Assembly: GCF_000425305.1 (NCBI RefSeq) | Contig: NZ_AUDE01000009.1 | Span: forward strand, 62,001 to 126,000 | Direction: 5' to 3' | DNA from: Psychroserpens burtonensis DSM 12212 | GTDB taxonomy: Bacteria > Bacteroidota > Bacteroidia > Flavobacteriales > Flavobacteriaceae | DNA length: 64,000 nt | In this document: positions 8,870 through 16,646 of the stretch, in pieces | Layout of the letters: every line of letters starts with the position of its first letter | Position numbering within the stretch: position 1 is the first letter of the stretch | Translations under genes and position numbers: made by a program | The notes under the pieces: generated by a model | The model's input: the letters and a program-made list of their open reading frames with translations, nothing else | The model's database searches: none | What the model was told of the DNA's origin: nothing

Positions 8870-9373
8870 TTATTTTATGAGTTTTAGTAAAGATTTAGTA
8901 ACCCAGTTTTGTTTTTGATTTACCAATTTGTTAATCATATCATCTGCAGTTTCTGTTAAGTCATGTAACGCTTTTGTTTGTTTTATAAGTTCTTTTGTTT
9001 TTTCTGTTCCGTCATCTGCTATAGAGGATACTTCTTTTAATACTTTCACAACGGGTTTTATTTCTCGGCGGCTACGCTCCTTTGCGATCACTCTAGCTAA
9101 TTCTTGCACCTCTTTTTCTGTCGTAAAATATTCTTTTCGTTCACCGGGAATAATTACTTTAGTGACAATTCCCCAGTCCATTAATTGGCGTAAGTTCATA
9201 CTAGTATTACCACGTGAAATTTTGAGTTCTTCCATAATGTCTTCCATACACAATGGTTTTATAGAAATAAAAAGTAATGCTTGTATTTGAGCCATGGCTT
9301 TATTGATTCCCCAGAGGGTACCTAAGCTGCCCCAAGTACTCACAAATTTAGTTTTAGCTTCGTCGTAATTCAT
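8870..9373 (-). CDS. GbsR/MarR family transcriptional regulator
   Basis: The product is 167 residues from the ATG at 9373 (MNYDEAKTKFVSTWGSLGTLWGINKAMAQI). The upstream start at 9418 would place coding sequence across the promoter and is rejected. The N-terminal W-G-x-L-G-x-x-W-G-I-N-x-x-x-A-x-I-x-A-x-L pattern is typical of the GbsR family, followed by a winged helix-turn-helix at about residues 40-85 (MEDIMEELKISRGNTSMNLRQLMDWGIV). The C-terminal 80 residues are helical and probably dimerise. A perfect 28-bp palindrome overlaps the -33 region of its own promoter, pointing to autorepression. A second matching palindrome follows the gene. The effector is unknown. Confidence 0.88.
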   Translation of the reverse strand: MNYDEAKTKFVSTWGSLGTLWGINKAMAQIQALLFISIKPLCMEDIMEELKISRGNTSMNLRQLMDWGIVTKVIIPGERKEYFTTEKEVQELARVIAKERSRREIKPVVKVLKEVSSIADDGTEKTKELIKQTKALHDLTETADDMINKLVNQKQNWVTKSLLKLIK

Positions 9374-9395
9374 ATTCTTAATTTTATTAACAGCA

Positions 9396-9426
9396 TAAAG
9401 GTATATTAAATATTTCAAACTTTCAA
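9396..9426 (-). promoter_or_regulatory. GbsR gene promoter
   Basis: On the minus strand TACCTTTA (9396-9403) is one base off the TAnnTTTG -7 consensus. A TTG -33 element (9424-9426) precedes it by 20 bp and lies inside the palindrome. The -7 box ends 22 bp before the start codon at 9373. Confidence 0.55.
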
Positions 9427-9443
9427 TAATTATTGAAAGTTTG
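9416..9443. promoter_or_regulatory. perfect 28-bp palindrome, likely GbsR operator
   Basis: The left half CAAACTTTCAATAA is the exact reverse complement of the right half TTATTGAAAGTTTG, with no mismatch. It covers the -33 element of the regulator promoter, so binding would block transcription. The size suits a dimeric winged-helix protein. A close copy lies at 8831-8856. Confidence 0.75.
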
Positions 9444-9480
9444 TTTTAAAATAAAAGGTTGAATTTTTATTCCAACCCTT
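9441..9480 (-). terminator. terminator of the M3 peptidase gene
   Basis: A GGTTG-type stem (9457-9463 with 9470-9477, one bulge) with a short A/T loop lies 8 bp past the peptidase stop. On the minus strand it is followed by TTTTATTTT. Confidence 0.5.
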
Positions 9481-9487
9481 TAAGTTC

Positions 9488-11521
9488 TTATTTTTCTATC
9501 AATCCAGCACGTTTCAACAACGCATCTGGTCTTGGTTCTTTCCCTCTAAAACGTTTATATAACGTCATAGGGTCTTCAATGCCACCTTGGGATAATACAT
9601 TATCCTTGAATTTTTGAGCAACCACTTTGTTAAAAATGCCTTCTTCTAAGAAATATTCAAAGGCGTCTGCATCTAAAAGTTCTGCCCATTTATAACTGTA
9701 ATAACCAGAACTGTAACCACCTTGAAAGATATGAGCAAACGAAGTACTCATGCAATTCTCCTGAACATCAGGATAAAGTTTTGTGTTTTCAAATGCTTTA
9801 AACTCGTGAGTTTTTATATTTGTAATGGCGGTTGGATCTTGTCCATGCCATGACATATCCAAGAGGCCAAAACTAATTTGTCTTAAGGTTTGCATACCTT
9901 CATGAAAGGTAGACGATGCTTTAATTTTTTCTATAAGTTCCATAGGAATCACTGCTCCGGTTTCATAGTGGGTTGCAAATAACTCCAACGCTTCTTTTTC
10001 ATAACACCAGTTCTCCAATACTTGACTTGGTAACTCAACAAAATCCCAAAACACGCTTGTGCCTGAGAGACTAGGATAGGTTGTGTTAGCAAGCATTCCG
10101 TGTAGGGCATGACCAAACTCATGAAATAATGTTGTTACTTCATTAAATGTAAGCAATGACGGTTTACTTTTTGTTGGTTTTGTAAAGTTGCAAACATTAG
10201 AAATATGTGGTCTGTCATTAACGCCATCCTTAATGTATTGTGGTTTATACACTGTCATCCATGCACCATTTCGCTTTCCTGCTCTTGGGAAGAAATCGGC
10301 ATAGAAAATAGATACTAAATTTCCTTTGTTATCTGTTACTTTATAAGTCAGAACATCTTTATGATATTTGTCAATAGTATCAATTTCTTCAAATTTTAAA
10401 TCAAATAAACGCTCTGCAATCGTAAAGGCGCCATTAATCACGTTTTCTAATTTGAAATAGGGTTTTAATTGTTCATCATCTAAACTAAATAATTTTTGTT
10501 TCAGTTTCTCAGCATAATAAGAACCATCCCATTTTTCTAATCTATCAATACCATCCAAGTCTTTCGCAAACTGCTCTAAATTTTCAAATTCATTCTGGGC
10601 AGCAGGCTTTGCTTTTTCTAAAAGTTCATTTAAGAAATTTTCAACGGTCTCAGGTGTTTTTGCCATGCGCTCTTCTAATACAAAATGTGCATGCGTTTTA
10701 TAACCTAATAAATTGGCACGTTCATGACGTAATTTTACAATTTGTAAAACGTTATCTTGATTATCTAACGCGTCACCTTTAAATGCTTTTGAACCTGCAG
10801 AAATAGCGAGTTCTTTTCTTAACTCACGATTATCTGCATACGTCATAAAAGGGATATAACTAGGGTAATCTAAAGTAATCAACCAACCTTCTTTATTTTT
10901 AGATTCAGCCAATTGCTGTGCGGCTTCTTTTGCGCCTTCTGGTAATCCTGTAAGATCATTTTCATTAGTAAGGTGCATTTCAAATTTATTAGTTTCTGCT
11001 AAAATGTTTTCACCAAAATTAAGCTTCAACTTGCTGGATTGCTTGTCAATCTCGCGAAGTCTTGTTTTCTTTTCTTCGGAAAGATTTGCACCATTTCTAG
11101 AAAAGCCTTTATATTTTTTGTCGAGAAGCGTACTTTGCTCCGTAGTCAAGTCTAAATTAGACTTTTGGTCATAAACTGCTTTGACACGTTTAAATAAAGA
11201 TTCGTTAAGCGTAATATCATTACTAAAGTCAGAAAGTAGAGGAGACACCTCTTGAGCAATCTTTTGGATGTGGTCATTAGTTTCAGCACTATTCAGATTG
11301 AAAAATATGCTTGATAATCGATCTAATTCCTCTCCCGAAAAATCCAATGCCTCAATAGTGTTCTTAAAACTAGGTGTTTCGGAAGAATTTGCAATCGTAT
11401 CGATTTCTACTTTGGCTTTTTTAATCGCTTTTAAAAACGCAGGCATATAATCCTCATTCTTAATTTTCGAAAAAGGAGCAGTATGGTAAGGTGTGTTGAA
11501 TGTAGTATTTAGAATATTCAT
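9488..11521 (-). CDS. M3 family zinc metallopeptidase (oligopeptidase A / peptidyl-dipeptidase type)
   Basis: The 677-residue length is typical for the M3A family. The zinc motif HEFGHALHG (HExxH) lies near residue 470, with the family's downstream glutamate region following (SGTSVFWDFVELPSQVLENW). The C-terminus carries the S-x-G-Y-Y-S-Y-K-W pattern seen in oligopeptidase A and Dcp. It hydrolyses short peptides. There is no N-terminal signal peptide, so it is probably cytoplasmic, completing breakdown of peptides. It is a single-gene transcript with its own terminator. Family is certain; I cannot separate the oligopeptidase from the dipeptidyl form by sequence alone. Confidence 0.93.
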   Translation of the reverse strand: MNILNTTFNTPYHTAPFSKIKNEDYMPAFLKAIKKAKVEIDTIANSSETPSFKNTIEALDFSGEELDRLSSIFFNLNSAETNDHIQKIAQEVSPLLSDFSNDITLNESLFKRVKAVYDQKSNLDLTTEQSTLLDKKYKGFSRNGANLSEEKKTRLREIDKQSSKLKLNFGENILAETNKFEMHLTNENDLTGLPEGAKEAAQQLAESKNKEGWLITLDYPSYIPFMTYADNRELRKELAISAGSKAFKGDALDNQDNVLQIVKLRHERANLLGYKTHAHFVLEERMAKTPETVENFLNELLEKAKPAAQNEFENLEQFAKDLDGIDRLEKWDGSYYAEKLKQKLFSLDDEQLKPYFKLENVINGAFTIAERLFDLKFEEIDTIDKYHKDVLTYKVTDNKGNLVSIFYADFFPRAGKRNGAWMTVYKPQYIKDGVNDRPHISNVCNFTKPTKSKPSLLTFNEVTTLFHEFGHALHGMLANTTYPSLSGTSVFWDFVELPSQVLENWCYEKEALELFATHYETGAVIPMELIEKIKASSTFHEGMQTLRQISFGLLDMSWHGQDPTAITNIKTHEFKAFENTKLYPDVQENCMSTSFAHIFQGGYSSGYYSYKWAELLDADAFEYFLEEGIFNKVVAQKFKDNVLSQGGIEDPMTLYKRFRGKEPRPDALLKRAGLIEK

Positions 11522-11626
11522 TTTTAAAAATATAATTAAAGATTTTTGTTAGAATTAATGTTGAAATGTTTATAAGTATTTGGAAACCATTAACTAAACC
11601 TTAAGAATTCCCCGTTAAATTATAAG

Positions 11627-11634
11627 TACATTTG
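11627..11634 (+). promoter_or_regulatory. orphan -7 element
   Basis: TACATTTG is a perfect TAnnTTTG match on the plus strand, but no plus-strand gene follows; an intrinsic terminator lies about 60 bp downstream. The -33 region lacks a clear TTG. Confidence 0.45.
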
Positions 11635-11640
11635 CATTGT

Positions 11641-11719
11641 TATTTAATATTACTGAGAAGAAAGATTTAATAACATTGATTAATAGCTCTAAAACCTCGT
11701 ATAAAAGCGAGGTTTTTTT
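11641..11719 (+). ncRNA. candidate small RNA of about 80 nt
   Basis: The unit runs from just after the -7 box to the end of an intrinsic terminator. It contains an upstream stem pairing GTTATTTAA (11639-11647) with TTTAATAAC (11666-11674), with one mismatch. It ends in a 9-bp GC-containing terminator stem. No start codon with a plausible ORF is present. The gap sits between the divergently oriented 5' end of the M3 gene and the 3' end of purE, so the RNA would be free-standing. Existence is inferred from promoter plus terminator only. Confidence 0.4.
11691..11719 (+). terminator. strong intrinsic terminator
   Basis: AAAACCTCG (11691-11699) pairs perfectly with CGAGGTTTT (11708-11716) around an 8-nt loop and runs into seven T. 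It points on the plus strand; on the minus strand it could weakly end the purKE transcript, which stops at 11730. Confidence 0.75.
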
Positions 11720-11729
11720 ATGCTGTAGA

Positions 11730-12212
11730 TTAGCCTAAATTCTTAGAGGATTCGATCACTTTAATTTTTAAACTTTCTTTATAATCAATAATAGTTTTGC
11801 GCACCTCTTCATTTGAAACGCCAATAATTTGGGCAGCAAGAATTCCAGCGTTTTTTGCACCGTTTAGAGCAACTGTTGCCACAGGGACTCCTCCAGGCAT
11901 TTGTAAAATAGATAGTATTGAATCCCAACCATCAATTGAATTACTGCTTTTTACGGGAACACCAATCACAGGTAATGGAGATAAAGAAGCGACCATTCCT
12001 GGTAAATGTGCGGCACCACCCGCGCCTGCGATAATAACATTGATACCTCTAGAATGTGCGTTTTTACTAAAATCGAATAATTTTTCAGGCGTTCGATGTG
12101 CAGATACAATATCTACTTCAACCTCTATTTTAAACTCTTTTAAGATGTCAATGGCGTCTTGCATGACAGGAAGGTCACTTTTACTTCCCATGATTACTGC
12201 TACTTTATTCAT
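11730..12212 (-). CDS. purE: N5-carboxyaminoimidazole ribonucleotide mutase
   Basis: A 160-residue class I PurE. The N-terminus VAVIMGSKSDLPVMQDA and the stretch VIIAGAGGAAHLPGMVAS are diagnostic substrate-binding segments. It converts N5-CAIR to CAIR in de novo purine synthesis. It starts 2 bp after the purK stop, so the two consecutive pathway enzymes are co-translated. It is full length, with no irregularity. Confidence 0.97.
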   Translation of the reverse strand: MNKVAVIMGSKSDLPVMQDAIDILKEFKIEVEVDIVSAHRTPEKLFDFSKNAHSRGINVIIAGAGGAAHLPGMVASLSPLPVIGVPVKSSNSIDGWDSILSILQMPGGVPVATVALNGAKNAGILAAQIIGVSNEEVRKTIIDYKESLKIKVIESSKNLG

Positions 12213-12214
12213 AT

Positions 12215-13372
12215 TTATTTACTTATAACTTTTATCGTTTTCTTGACTTGTTCAGCAATTCGTCTGGCGTCATTAAGATCTTCATTTACAATGGTAACAT
12301 GTCCCATTTTACGAAATGGTCGCGTTTGCTTTTTTCCGTAGATATGTGGCGTTACGCCTTCAAGTGACATGATTTCTTCTATGTTTTCGTAAACAACATC
12401 ACCAGTGTGTCCTTCTGCACCCACTAAATTTACCATAATACCACCAACTATGCTCTCTGTTTTACCTAACGGTAGATTTAAAATAGCGCGTATATGTTGC
12501 TCAAATTGAGACGTATAGTTGGCTTCAATCGTTTGGTGACCTGAGTTGTGTGGTCTTGGAGCGACTTCATTTACTAATATGTCATCGGTTTCGGTTTGAA
12601 AGAGTTCTACTGCTAAAAGTCCCACGTGTTTAAATGCTTCGGAAACTTTAAGCGCTACGTTTTTTGCTTTTTTAGCAACAGCTTCGTCTATTCTAGCAGG
12701 ACAAATCACATACTCAACTTGATTGGCTTCTGGATGAAATTCCATTTCTACAACGGGATATGTTTTCACATCGCCATTTGGGTTTCGTACCACAATAACT
12801 GCCAACTCATTTTTAAAAGGTACTAAATCTTCTGCAATACATTCCCCTTTTGGTAAATCTTCTAAATCTGAAAGTTGTCTCACTATTTTTACACCATTGC
12901 CGTCATATCCAAACTGTGCGGCTTTCCAAACAAATGGGAATTTTAATCCGCCATTATCAATGGCATCTTCAATTTCCGATAGGTAAGCAAAGCGCGTAAA
13001 ATCTGATGTTGGAATCCCATGGTCGCGATAAAACAATTTTTGTGTGGCTTTATTTTGAATAATACGAAGATTCTTTGATGATGGATATACTTTGATACCT
13101 TCTTTTTCTAATTTCTCAAGGGCATCAACATTGACGTTTTCAATCTCAAATGTTACAAGATTGACTTGCTTTCCGAAGTTATAAACCGCATCAAAATCCA
13201 TTAAATCACCTAGTGTAAAATGATTACATGCGCTTCTACATGGCGCTTCTTCACTAGAATCCATGACGTGTGTTTTAATGTCAAATTTTCTCGTGGTATA
13301 CAACATCATTTTACCGAGTTGTCCACCACCAAGAATACCGAGTTTGAAATCTGAAGAGAAATAGTTTGCCAT
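12215..13372 (-). CDS. purK: N5-carboxyaminoimidazole ribonucleotide synthase
   Basis: An ATP-grasp enzyme of 385 residues from the ATG at 13372, which puts the nucleotide-binding LGILGGGQLGKMM motif 12-15 residues in, as usual for the family. An in-frame ATG at 13396 would add eight residues. The conserved C-terminal ATP-grasp segment (VNEVAPRPHNSGHQTIEA) is present. It carboxylates AIR with ATP and bicarbonate, feeding PurE directly downstream. A -7 box lies about 75 bp upstream. It diverges from the hpt-adk fusion gene, another purine gene. Confidence 0.96.
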   Translation of the reverse strand: MANYFSSDFKLGILGGGQLGKMMLYTTRKFDIKTHVMDSSEEAPCRSACNHFTLGDLMDFDAVYNFGKQVNLVTFEIENVNVDALEKLEKEGIKVYPSSKNLRIIQNKATQKLFYRDHGIPTSDFTRFAYLSEIEDAIDNGGLKFPFVWKAAQFGYDGNGVKIVRQLSDLEDLPKGECIAEDLVPFKNELAVIVVRNPNGDVKTYPVVEMEFHPEANQVEYVICPARIDEAVAKKAKNVALKVSEAFKHVGLLAVELFQTETDDILVNEVAPRPHNSGHQTIEANYTSQFEQHIRAILNLPLGKTESIVGGIMVNLVGAEGHTGDVVYENIEEIMSLEGVTPHIYGKKQTRPFRKMGHVTIVNEDLNDARRIAEQVKKTIKVISK

Positions 13373-13447
13373 TTGCTTTGCGAATATTAATGTCATATCG
13401 AGCGTAGTTGAGATACTATTTTAGCAAAAATCTACGCTTTGCCATTA

Positions 13448-13455
13448 CAAAAATA
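13448..13455 (-). promoter_or_regulatory. purKE promoter -7 element
   Basis: On the minus strand the box is TATTTTTG, matching TAnnTTTG. A TTG lies only 14 bp upstream, shorter than usual. The position gives a leader of about 70 nt before purK. Confidence 0.45.
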
Positions 13456-13519
13456 CACTAATTATAAAACAATATTCTAAAATCATAAATTGAAAATCGG
13501 CAATCGTAAATCAAATCCG

Positions 13520-13527
13520 TATCTTTG
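13520..13527 (+). promoter_or_regulatory. hpt-adk promoter -7 element
   Basis: TATCTTTG matches TAnnTTTG and lies 21 bp before the GTG start at 13549. The nearest upstream TTG is 27 bp away, longer than the usual spacer. Confidence 0.55.
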
Positions 13528-13548
13528 GATTTTTAAAATCAAAAACAA

Positions 13549-14658
13549 GTGATTAAACTACACGATTTATACTTTAAACCATTCATTTCTGAGCAAGAAT
13601 TAGATGCTACAGTACAACGTTTGGTAGATGAGATAGCAAACGATTTACAAGACGAAGTCCCGGTATTTGTGGGAATCTTGAACGGTTCTTTCATGTTTGT
13701 AAGTGATTTTGTAAAAAAATATCCTAAACCTTGTGAAGTTACTTTTATAAAGTTGGCTTCTTATGAAGGTTTGAAGTCAACTGAAGATATTCATAGGCTT
13801 ATCGGTTTAACACAAGATTTATCTGGCAGAAAAGTAGTCATTTTAGAAGATATTATTGATTCTGGAAATACATTAGTAGAAGTGCATCGTATTTTTGAAA
13901 ATGAAAACGTGGATGAATTAAAAATTGCTACTTTATTTTACAAGCCAGAAGCTTATAAAAAAGATTATAAATTACATTATGTAGGTATGGAGATTCCTAA
14001 TAAATTCATAGTTGGTTATGGATTAGACTATGATGGTCTGGGAAGACATTTACCGGCTGTATATCAATTAAAAACAAGACAACACATGACTAATTTAGTC
14101 CTATTTGGACCTCCAGGTGCAGGAAAAGGAACACAAGCTAATTTTTTAAAGGAAAAATATAATCTAGTTCATATCTCTACAGGAGATGTGTTTCGGTTCA
14201 ATATAAAAAACAAAACGGCATTAGGCATGTTGGCAAAGTCTTTCATGGATAAAGGAGCATTAGTTCCAGACCAGGTTACTATTGATATGCTAAATGCAGA
14301 AGTGGAGAAAAATACAGATGCTCAAGGGTTTATCTTTGATGGTTTTCCAAGAACAAACGCTCAGGCAGAAGCTTTGGATCAATTAATGGATCATAAAGAT
14401 TCTAAAATAAATGCGATGATTGCTTTAGAAGTGGATGATGAAGTGCTTGTTGGACGTTTATTAGAGCGTGGTAAAACTAGCGGTAGAAAAGATGACGCTG
14501 ATGAATCAATCATTAGAAACAGAATTACAGAATACTACAAGAAAACAGCAATATTAAAAGACTATTACGAATCTCAAGACAAGTACTTTGGTGTTGATGG
14601 TGTTGGTAGTATTGAGGGTATTACAGAGCGCTTAAACGTTGTGATTGATAAATTATAA
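13549..14658 (+). CDS. fusion of hypoxanthine phosphoribosyltransferase and adenylate kinase
   Basis: A 369-residue two-domain purine enzyme with a GTG start. Residues 1-178 are a type I phosphoribosyltransferase: the PRPP loop is VVILEDIIDSGNTL (about 100-113) and the C-terminal VGYGLDYDGLGRHLP is the HPRT purine-site region. Residues 180-369 are adenylate kinase: P-loop GPPGAGKGTQ, AMP-binding STGDVFR and DGFPRTNAQAEALD, and a short LID around LLERGKTSGRKDD. Thus one chain makes IMP/GMP from bases and balances AMP/ADP/ATP. Met180 starts the kinase half and could allow internal initiation. The enzyme is encoded divergently from purKE. Both halves look catalytically intact. Confidence 0.93.
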   Translation: MIKLHDLYFKPFISEQELDATVQRLVDEIANDLQDEVPVFVGILNGSFMFVSDFVKKYPKPCEVTFIKLASYEGLKSTEDIHRLIGLTQDLSGRKVVILEDIIDSGNTLVEVHRIFENENVDELKIATLFYKPEAYKKDYKLHYVGMEIPNKFIVGYGLDYDGLGRHLPAVYQLKTRQHMTNLVLFGPPGAGKGTQANFLKEKYNLVHISTGDVFRFNIKNKTALGMLAKSFMDKGALVPDQVTIDMLNAEVEKNTDAQGFIFDGFPRTNAQAEALDQLMDHKDSKINAMIALEVDDEVLVGRLLERGKTSGRKDDADESIIRNRITEYYKKTAILKDYYESQDKYFGVDGVGSIEGITERLNVVIDKL

Positions 14659-14701
14659 GGTAGCTTACTTTATAAGCAAACGAGTATAGATAAAAAAGAT
14701 T

Positions 14702-14752
14702 ATGACTGAAGATTTGAAATTAAAAGGAGGACAGCCAGTGGCTGTCAGGTAA
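14702..14752 (+). CDS. mini-ORF 1, 16 residues
   Basis: An ATG-to-TAA frame encodes MTEDLKLKGGQPVAVR. It is the first of two tandem near-identical mini-ORFs between hpt-adk and obg. Its codons 11-15 coincide with a small hairpin. No known family is recognised. It could be a translated leader peptide, a small protein or simply a duplication product; conservation of its sequence in copy 2 is the only evidence for coding. Confidence 0.4.
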   Translation: MTEDLKLKGGQPVAVR

Positions 14753-14785
14753 TTTAAATCTAAATGATGAAATCAAGATAATAAT

Positions 14786-14842
14786 ATGACTGAAGATTTG
14801 AAATTGAAAGGAGGACAGCCACTGGCCGTCAGTAAATTTTAG
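14786..14842 (+). CDS. mini-ORF 2, 18 residues
   Basis: An ATG-to-TAG frame encodes MTEDLKLKGGQPLAVSKF. Relative to mini-ORF 1 the first 15 codons differ at three bases: two are silent (Leu, Ala) and one is a Val-to-Leu change. The tails differ after a one-base shift. The 5' flank AAGATAATAAT is identical to that of obg, suggesting the same ribosome loading signal. Function is unknown. Confidence 0.42.
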   Translation: MTEDLKLKGGQPLAVSKF

Positions 14843-14870
14843 ATCAAAAGCTTGAAATGAAGATAATAAT

Positions 14871-15869
14871 ATGACTGAAGGTAACTTCGTTGACTACGTA
14901 AAAATACAGGTTTCTTCTGGAAAGGGAGGACAAGGCTCTGCACACTTGCATCGCGAAAAATTCATAGAAAAAGGTGGTCCAGATGGAGGAGATGGTGGTC
15001 GAGGCGGTCATGTCATCATTCGTGCGAGTTCTAACCTATGGACACTTTTACATTTAAAATTTAAGCGCCACGCACGAGCTGGTCATGGAGGATCTGGAAG
15101 CAAGAGTAGAAGTACAGGTGCAGATGGAGAAGATGTCTATATTGATGTGCCTTTGGGAACTGTTGTGAAAGATACAGAAACCGATGAGACCTTATTTGAA
15201 ATTACTGAGGATGGTGAAGAGCAGATCATCGCTCAAGGAGGACGTGGAGGATTAGGAAACTGGCATTTCAAAAACTCCCGTAACCAAACACCTCGATTTG
15301 CGCAACCTGGAGAAGATCTTGAAGAAAACAGAATTACTTTAGAGCTTAAAATCTTGGCAGATGTTGGTTTAGTAGGTTTTCCAAATGCTGGGAAATCCAC
15401 ATTGCTTTCTGTAGTTACCGCAGCAAAACCTAAAATTGCAGACTATGAATTTACAACCTTAAAACCTAATTTAGGGATTGTAGAATATCGCGATTACCAA
15501 ACATTTGTAATGGCAGATATTCCTGGAATTATTGAAGGGGCTGCTGAAGGGAAAGGACTTGGTCATTACTTTTTACGTCATATAGAACGCAACTCGATTT
15601 TACTATTTTTAATTCCTGCAGATGCTAAAGATATTCGTAAGCAATATGATATTCTCTTAGATGAACTCAGGCGTTATAATCCAGAAATGTTGGATAAAGA
15701 ACGTATGATTGCGATATCTAAAAGTGATATGTTGGATGATGAACTTCAAGTAGAATTGGCAAATGAATTAGATAAGACACTTCCAATTGAATACATGTTT
15801 ATTTCCTCTATAGCTCAAAAGGGTATTGTCGAATTGAAAGATAAACTTTGGAAAATGCTTAACGGTTAA
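14871..15869 (+). CDS. obg: Obg family GTPase, ribosome assembly
   Basis: A 332-residue protein with the glycine-rich Obg fold at residues 1-160 ([21 protein letters not shown]) and the G domain after it (G1 GFPNAGKS, G3 [10 protein letters not shown]4-like ISKSDM). It binds the 50S subunit and couples GTP/ppGpp state to ribosome assembly and growth. It lacks the long C-terminal extension of some homologues, as usual in Bacteroidota. The start [12 protein letters not shown] is normal, but the leader is a tandem repeat whose units begin with the same ATGACTGAAG, so translation of obg may be linked to the mini-ORFs. Confidence 0.97.
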   Translation: MTEGNFVDYVKIQVSSGKGGQGSAHLHREKFIEKGGPDGGDGGRGGHVIIRASSNLWTLLHLKFKRHARAGHGGSGSKSRSTGADGEDVYIDVPLGTVVKDTETDETLFEITEDGEEQIIAQGGRGGLGNWHFKNSRNQTPRFAQPGEDLEENRITLELKILADVGLVGFPNAGKSTLLSVVTAAKPKIADYEFTTLKPNLGIVEYRDYQTFVMADIPGIIEGAAEGKGLGHYFLRHIERNSILLFLIPADAKDIRKQYDILLDELRRYNPEMLDKERMIAISKSDMLDDELQVELANELDKTLPIEYMFISSIAQKGIVELKDKLWKMLNG

Positions 15870-15920
15870 TAGTCTTGACTTTCGTAAAGATTCATGTATT
15901 ATAGTTTTAGTCTAATAGTT

Positions 15921-16631
15921 ATGAAAGAGTATATCAAAAGCATTGTAGAAATTAACGATAATCCAGTCAGCCGTTTTTTTTCCTTGTGTATTCAAGCATT
16001 GATTTTGGTGTCAATCGTAACATTTTCTATGGAAACGATACCAGATTTGGATCCAAAAACCAGATCTATACTTCATTTTGTAGAAACATTTTGCGTCATT
16101 ATCTTTACCATAGAATACCTATTGCGAATCTATGTTGCAAACCATAAATTGAAATTCATTTTTAGCTTTTTTGGTCTTATTGATTTTCTAGCTATTCTCC
16201 CATTTTATTTAGCCTTTGGAGTAGATTTAAGATCATTGCGAGCTTTACGTTTTTTAAGATTATTTAGAATATTTAAACTCGTACGCTATAATCGTGCGAT
16301 GACTCAATTTACAAGAGCTATAAAATCTGCAAAAGAGCAAATATTTTTATTCATTTTTATTACATTAATTCTTATTTATTTTGCTGCTGTTGGTATTTAT
16401 TATTTTGAAAACCAAGCGCAACCAGAGCATTTTTCTTCCATTTTTGATAGTTTATGGTGGGCAATTATTACGTTAACTACAGTGGGTTATGGTGACGTAT
16501 ATCCGATCACCATAGGAGGTAAGATGTTTACCTTTTTTATTCTTATGATTGGTTTGGGTATTGTAGCTATTCCAACTGGTATTATTTCTTCAGCATTGAC
16601 AAAATCTGTAGACCCTGACGATAAAAAATAA
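15921..16631 (+). CDS. voltage-gated potassium channel-type ion transporter
   Basis: The product is 236 residues from the ATG at 15921 (an in-frame ATG at 15894 would add nine residues). Six membrane segments are visible. S4 carries regularly spaced arginines (LRALRFLRLFRIFKLVRYNR, about residues 101-120). The pore helix and filter read TLTTVGYGDVYP, the TVGYGD potassium selectivity signature. It therefore belongs to the six-TM voltage-sensor K+ channel family, with almost no cytoplasmic C-terminal domain. It follows obg by about 50 bp and may be co-transcribed. Role: membrane potential or K+ balance. Confidence 0.92.
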   Translation: MKEYIKSIVEINDNPVSRFFSLCIQALILVSIVTFSMETIPDLDPKTRSILHFVETFCVIIFTIEYLLRIYVANHKLKFIFSFFGLIDFLAILPFYLAFGVDLRSLRALRFLRLFRIFKLVRYNRAMTQFTRAIKSAKEQIFLFIFITLILIYFAAVGIYYFENQAQPEHFSSIFDSLWWAIITLTTVGYGDVYPITIGGKMFTFFILMIGLGIVAIPTGIISSALTKSVDPDDKK

Positions 16632-16646
16632 TTTTTTATGGACGTT

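Larger units (their letters stand above)
14691..14880 (+). repeat. tandem imperfect repeat, period 84-85 bp, leading into obg
   Basis: Two units each hold the start ATGACTGAAGATTTGAAATT, an AGGAGGACAGCC core and an A/T-rich tail. A third partial copy of the junction (AAGATAATAATATGACTGAAG less one base) forms the start of obg itself. Start codons fall at 14702, 14786 and 14871. In each full unit GACAGCC can pair with GGCTGTC (unit 2 has one mismatch) as a small hairpin. Confidence 0.85.

Noticed and set aside
11797-12228. 143-codon plus-strand frame opposite purE
   Set aside because: It lies wholly antisense to a certain gene and reads as low-quality protein; its length follows from purE codon bias.
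14659-14870. Tandem repeats read as a CRISPR array or insertion sequence end
   Set aside because: Only two units, with no spacers, no Cas genes and no transposase; the units contain open frames and flow into obg.
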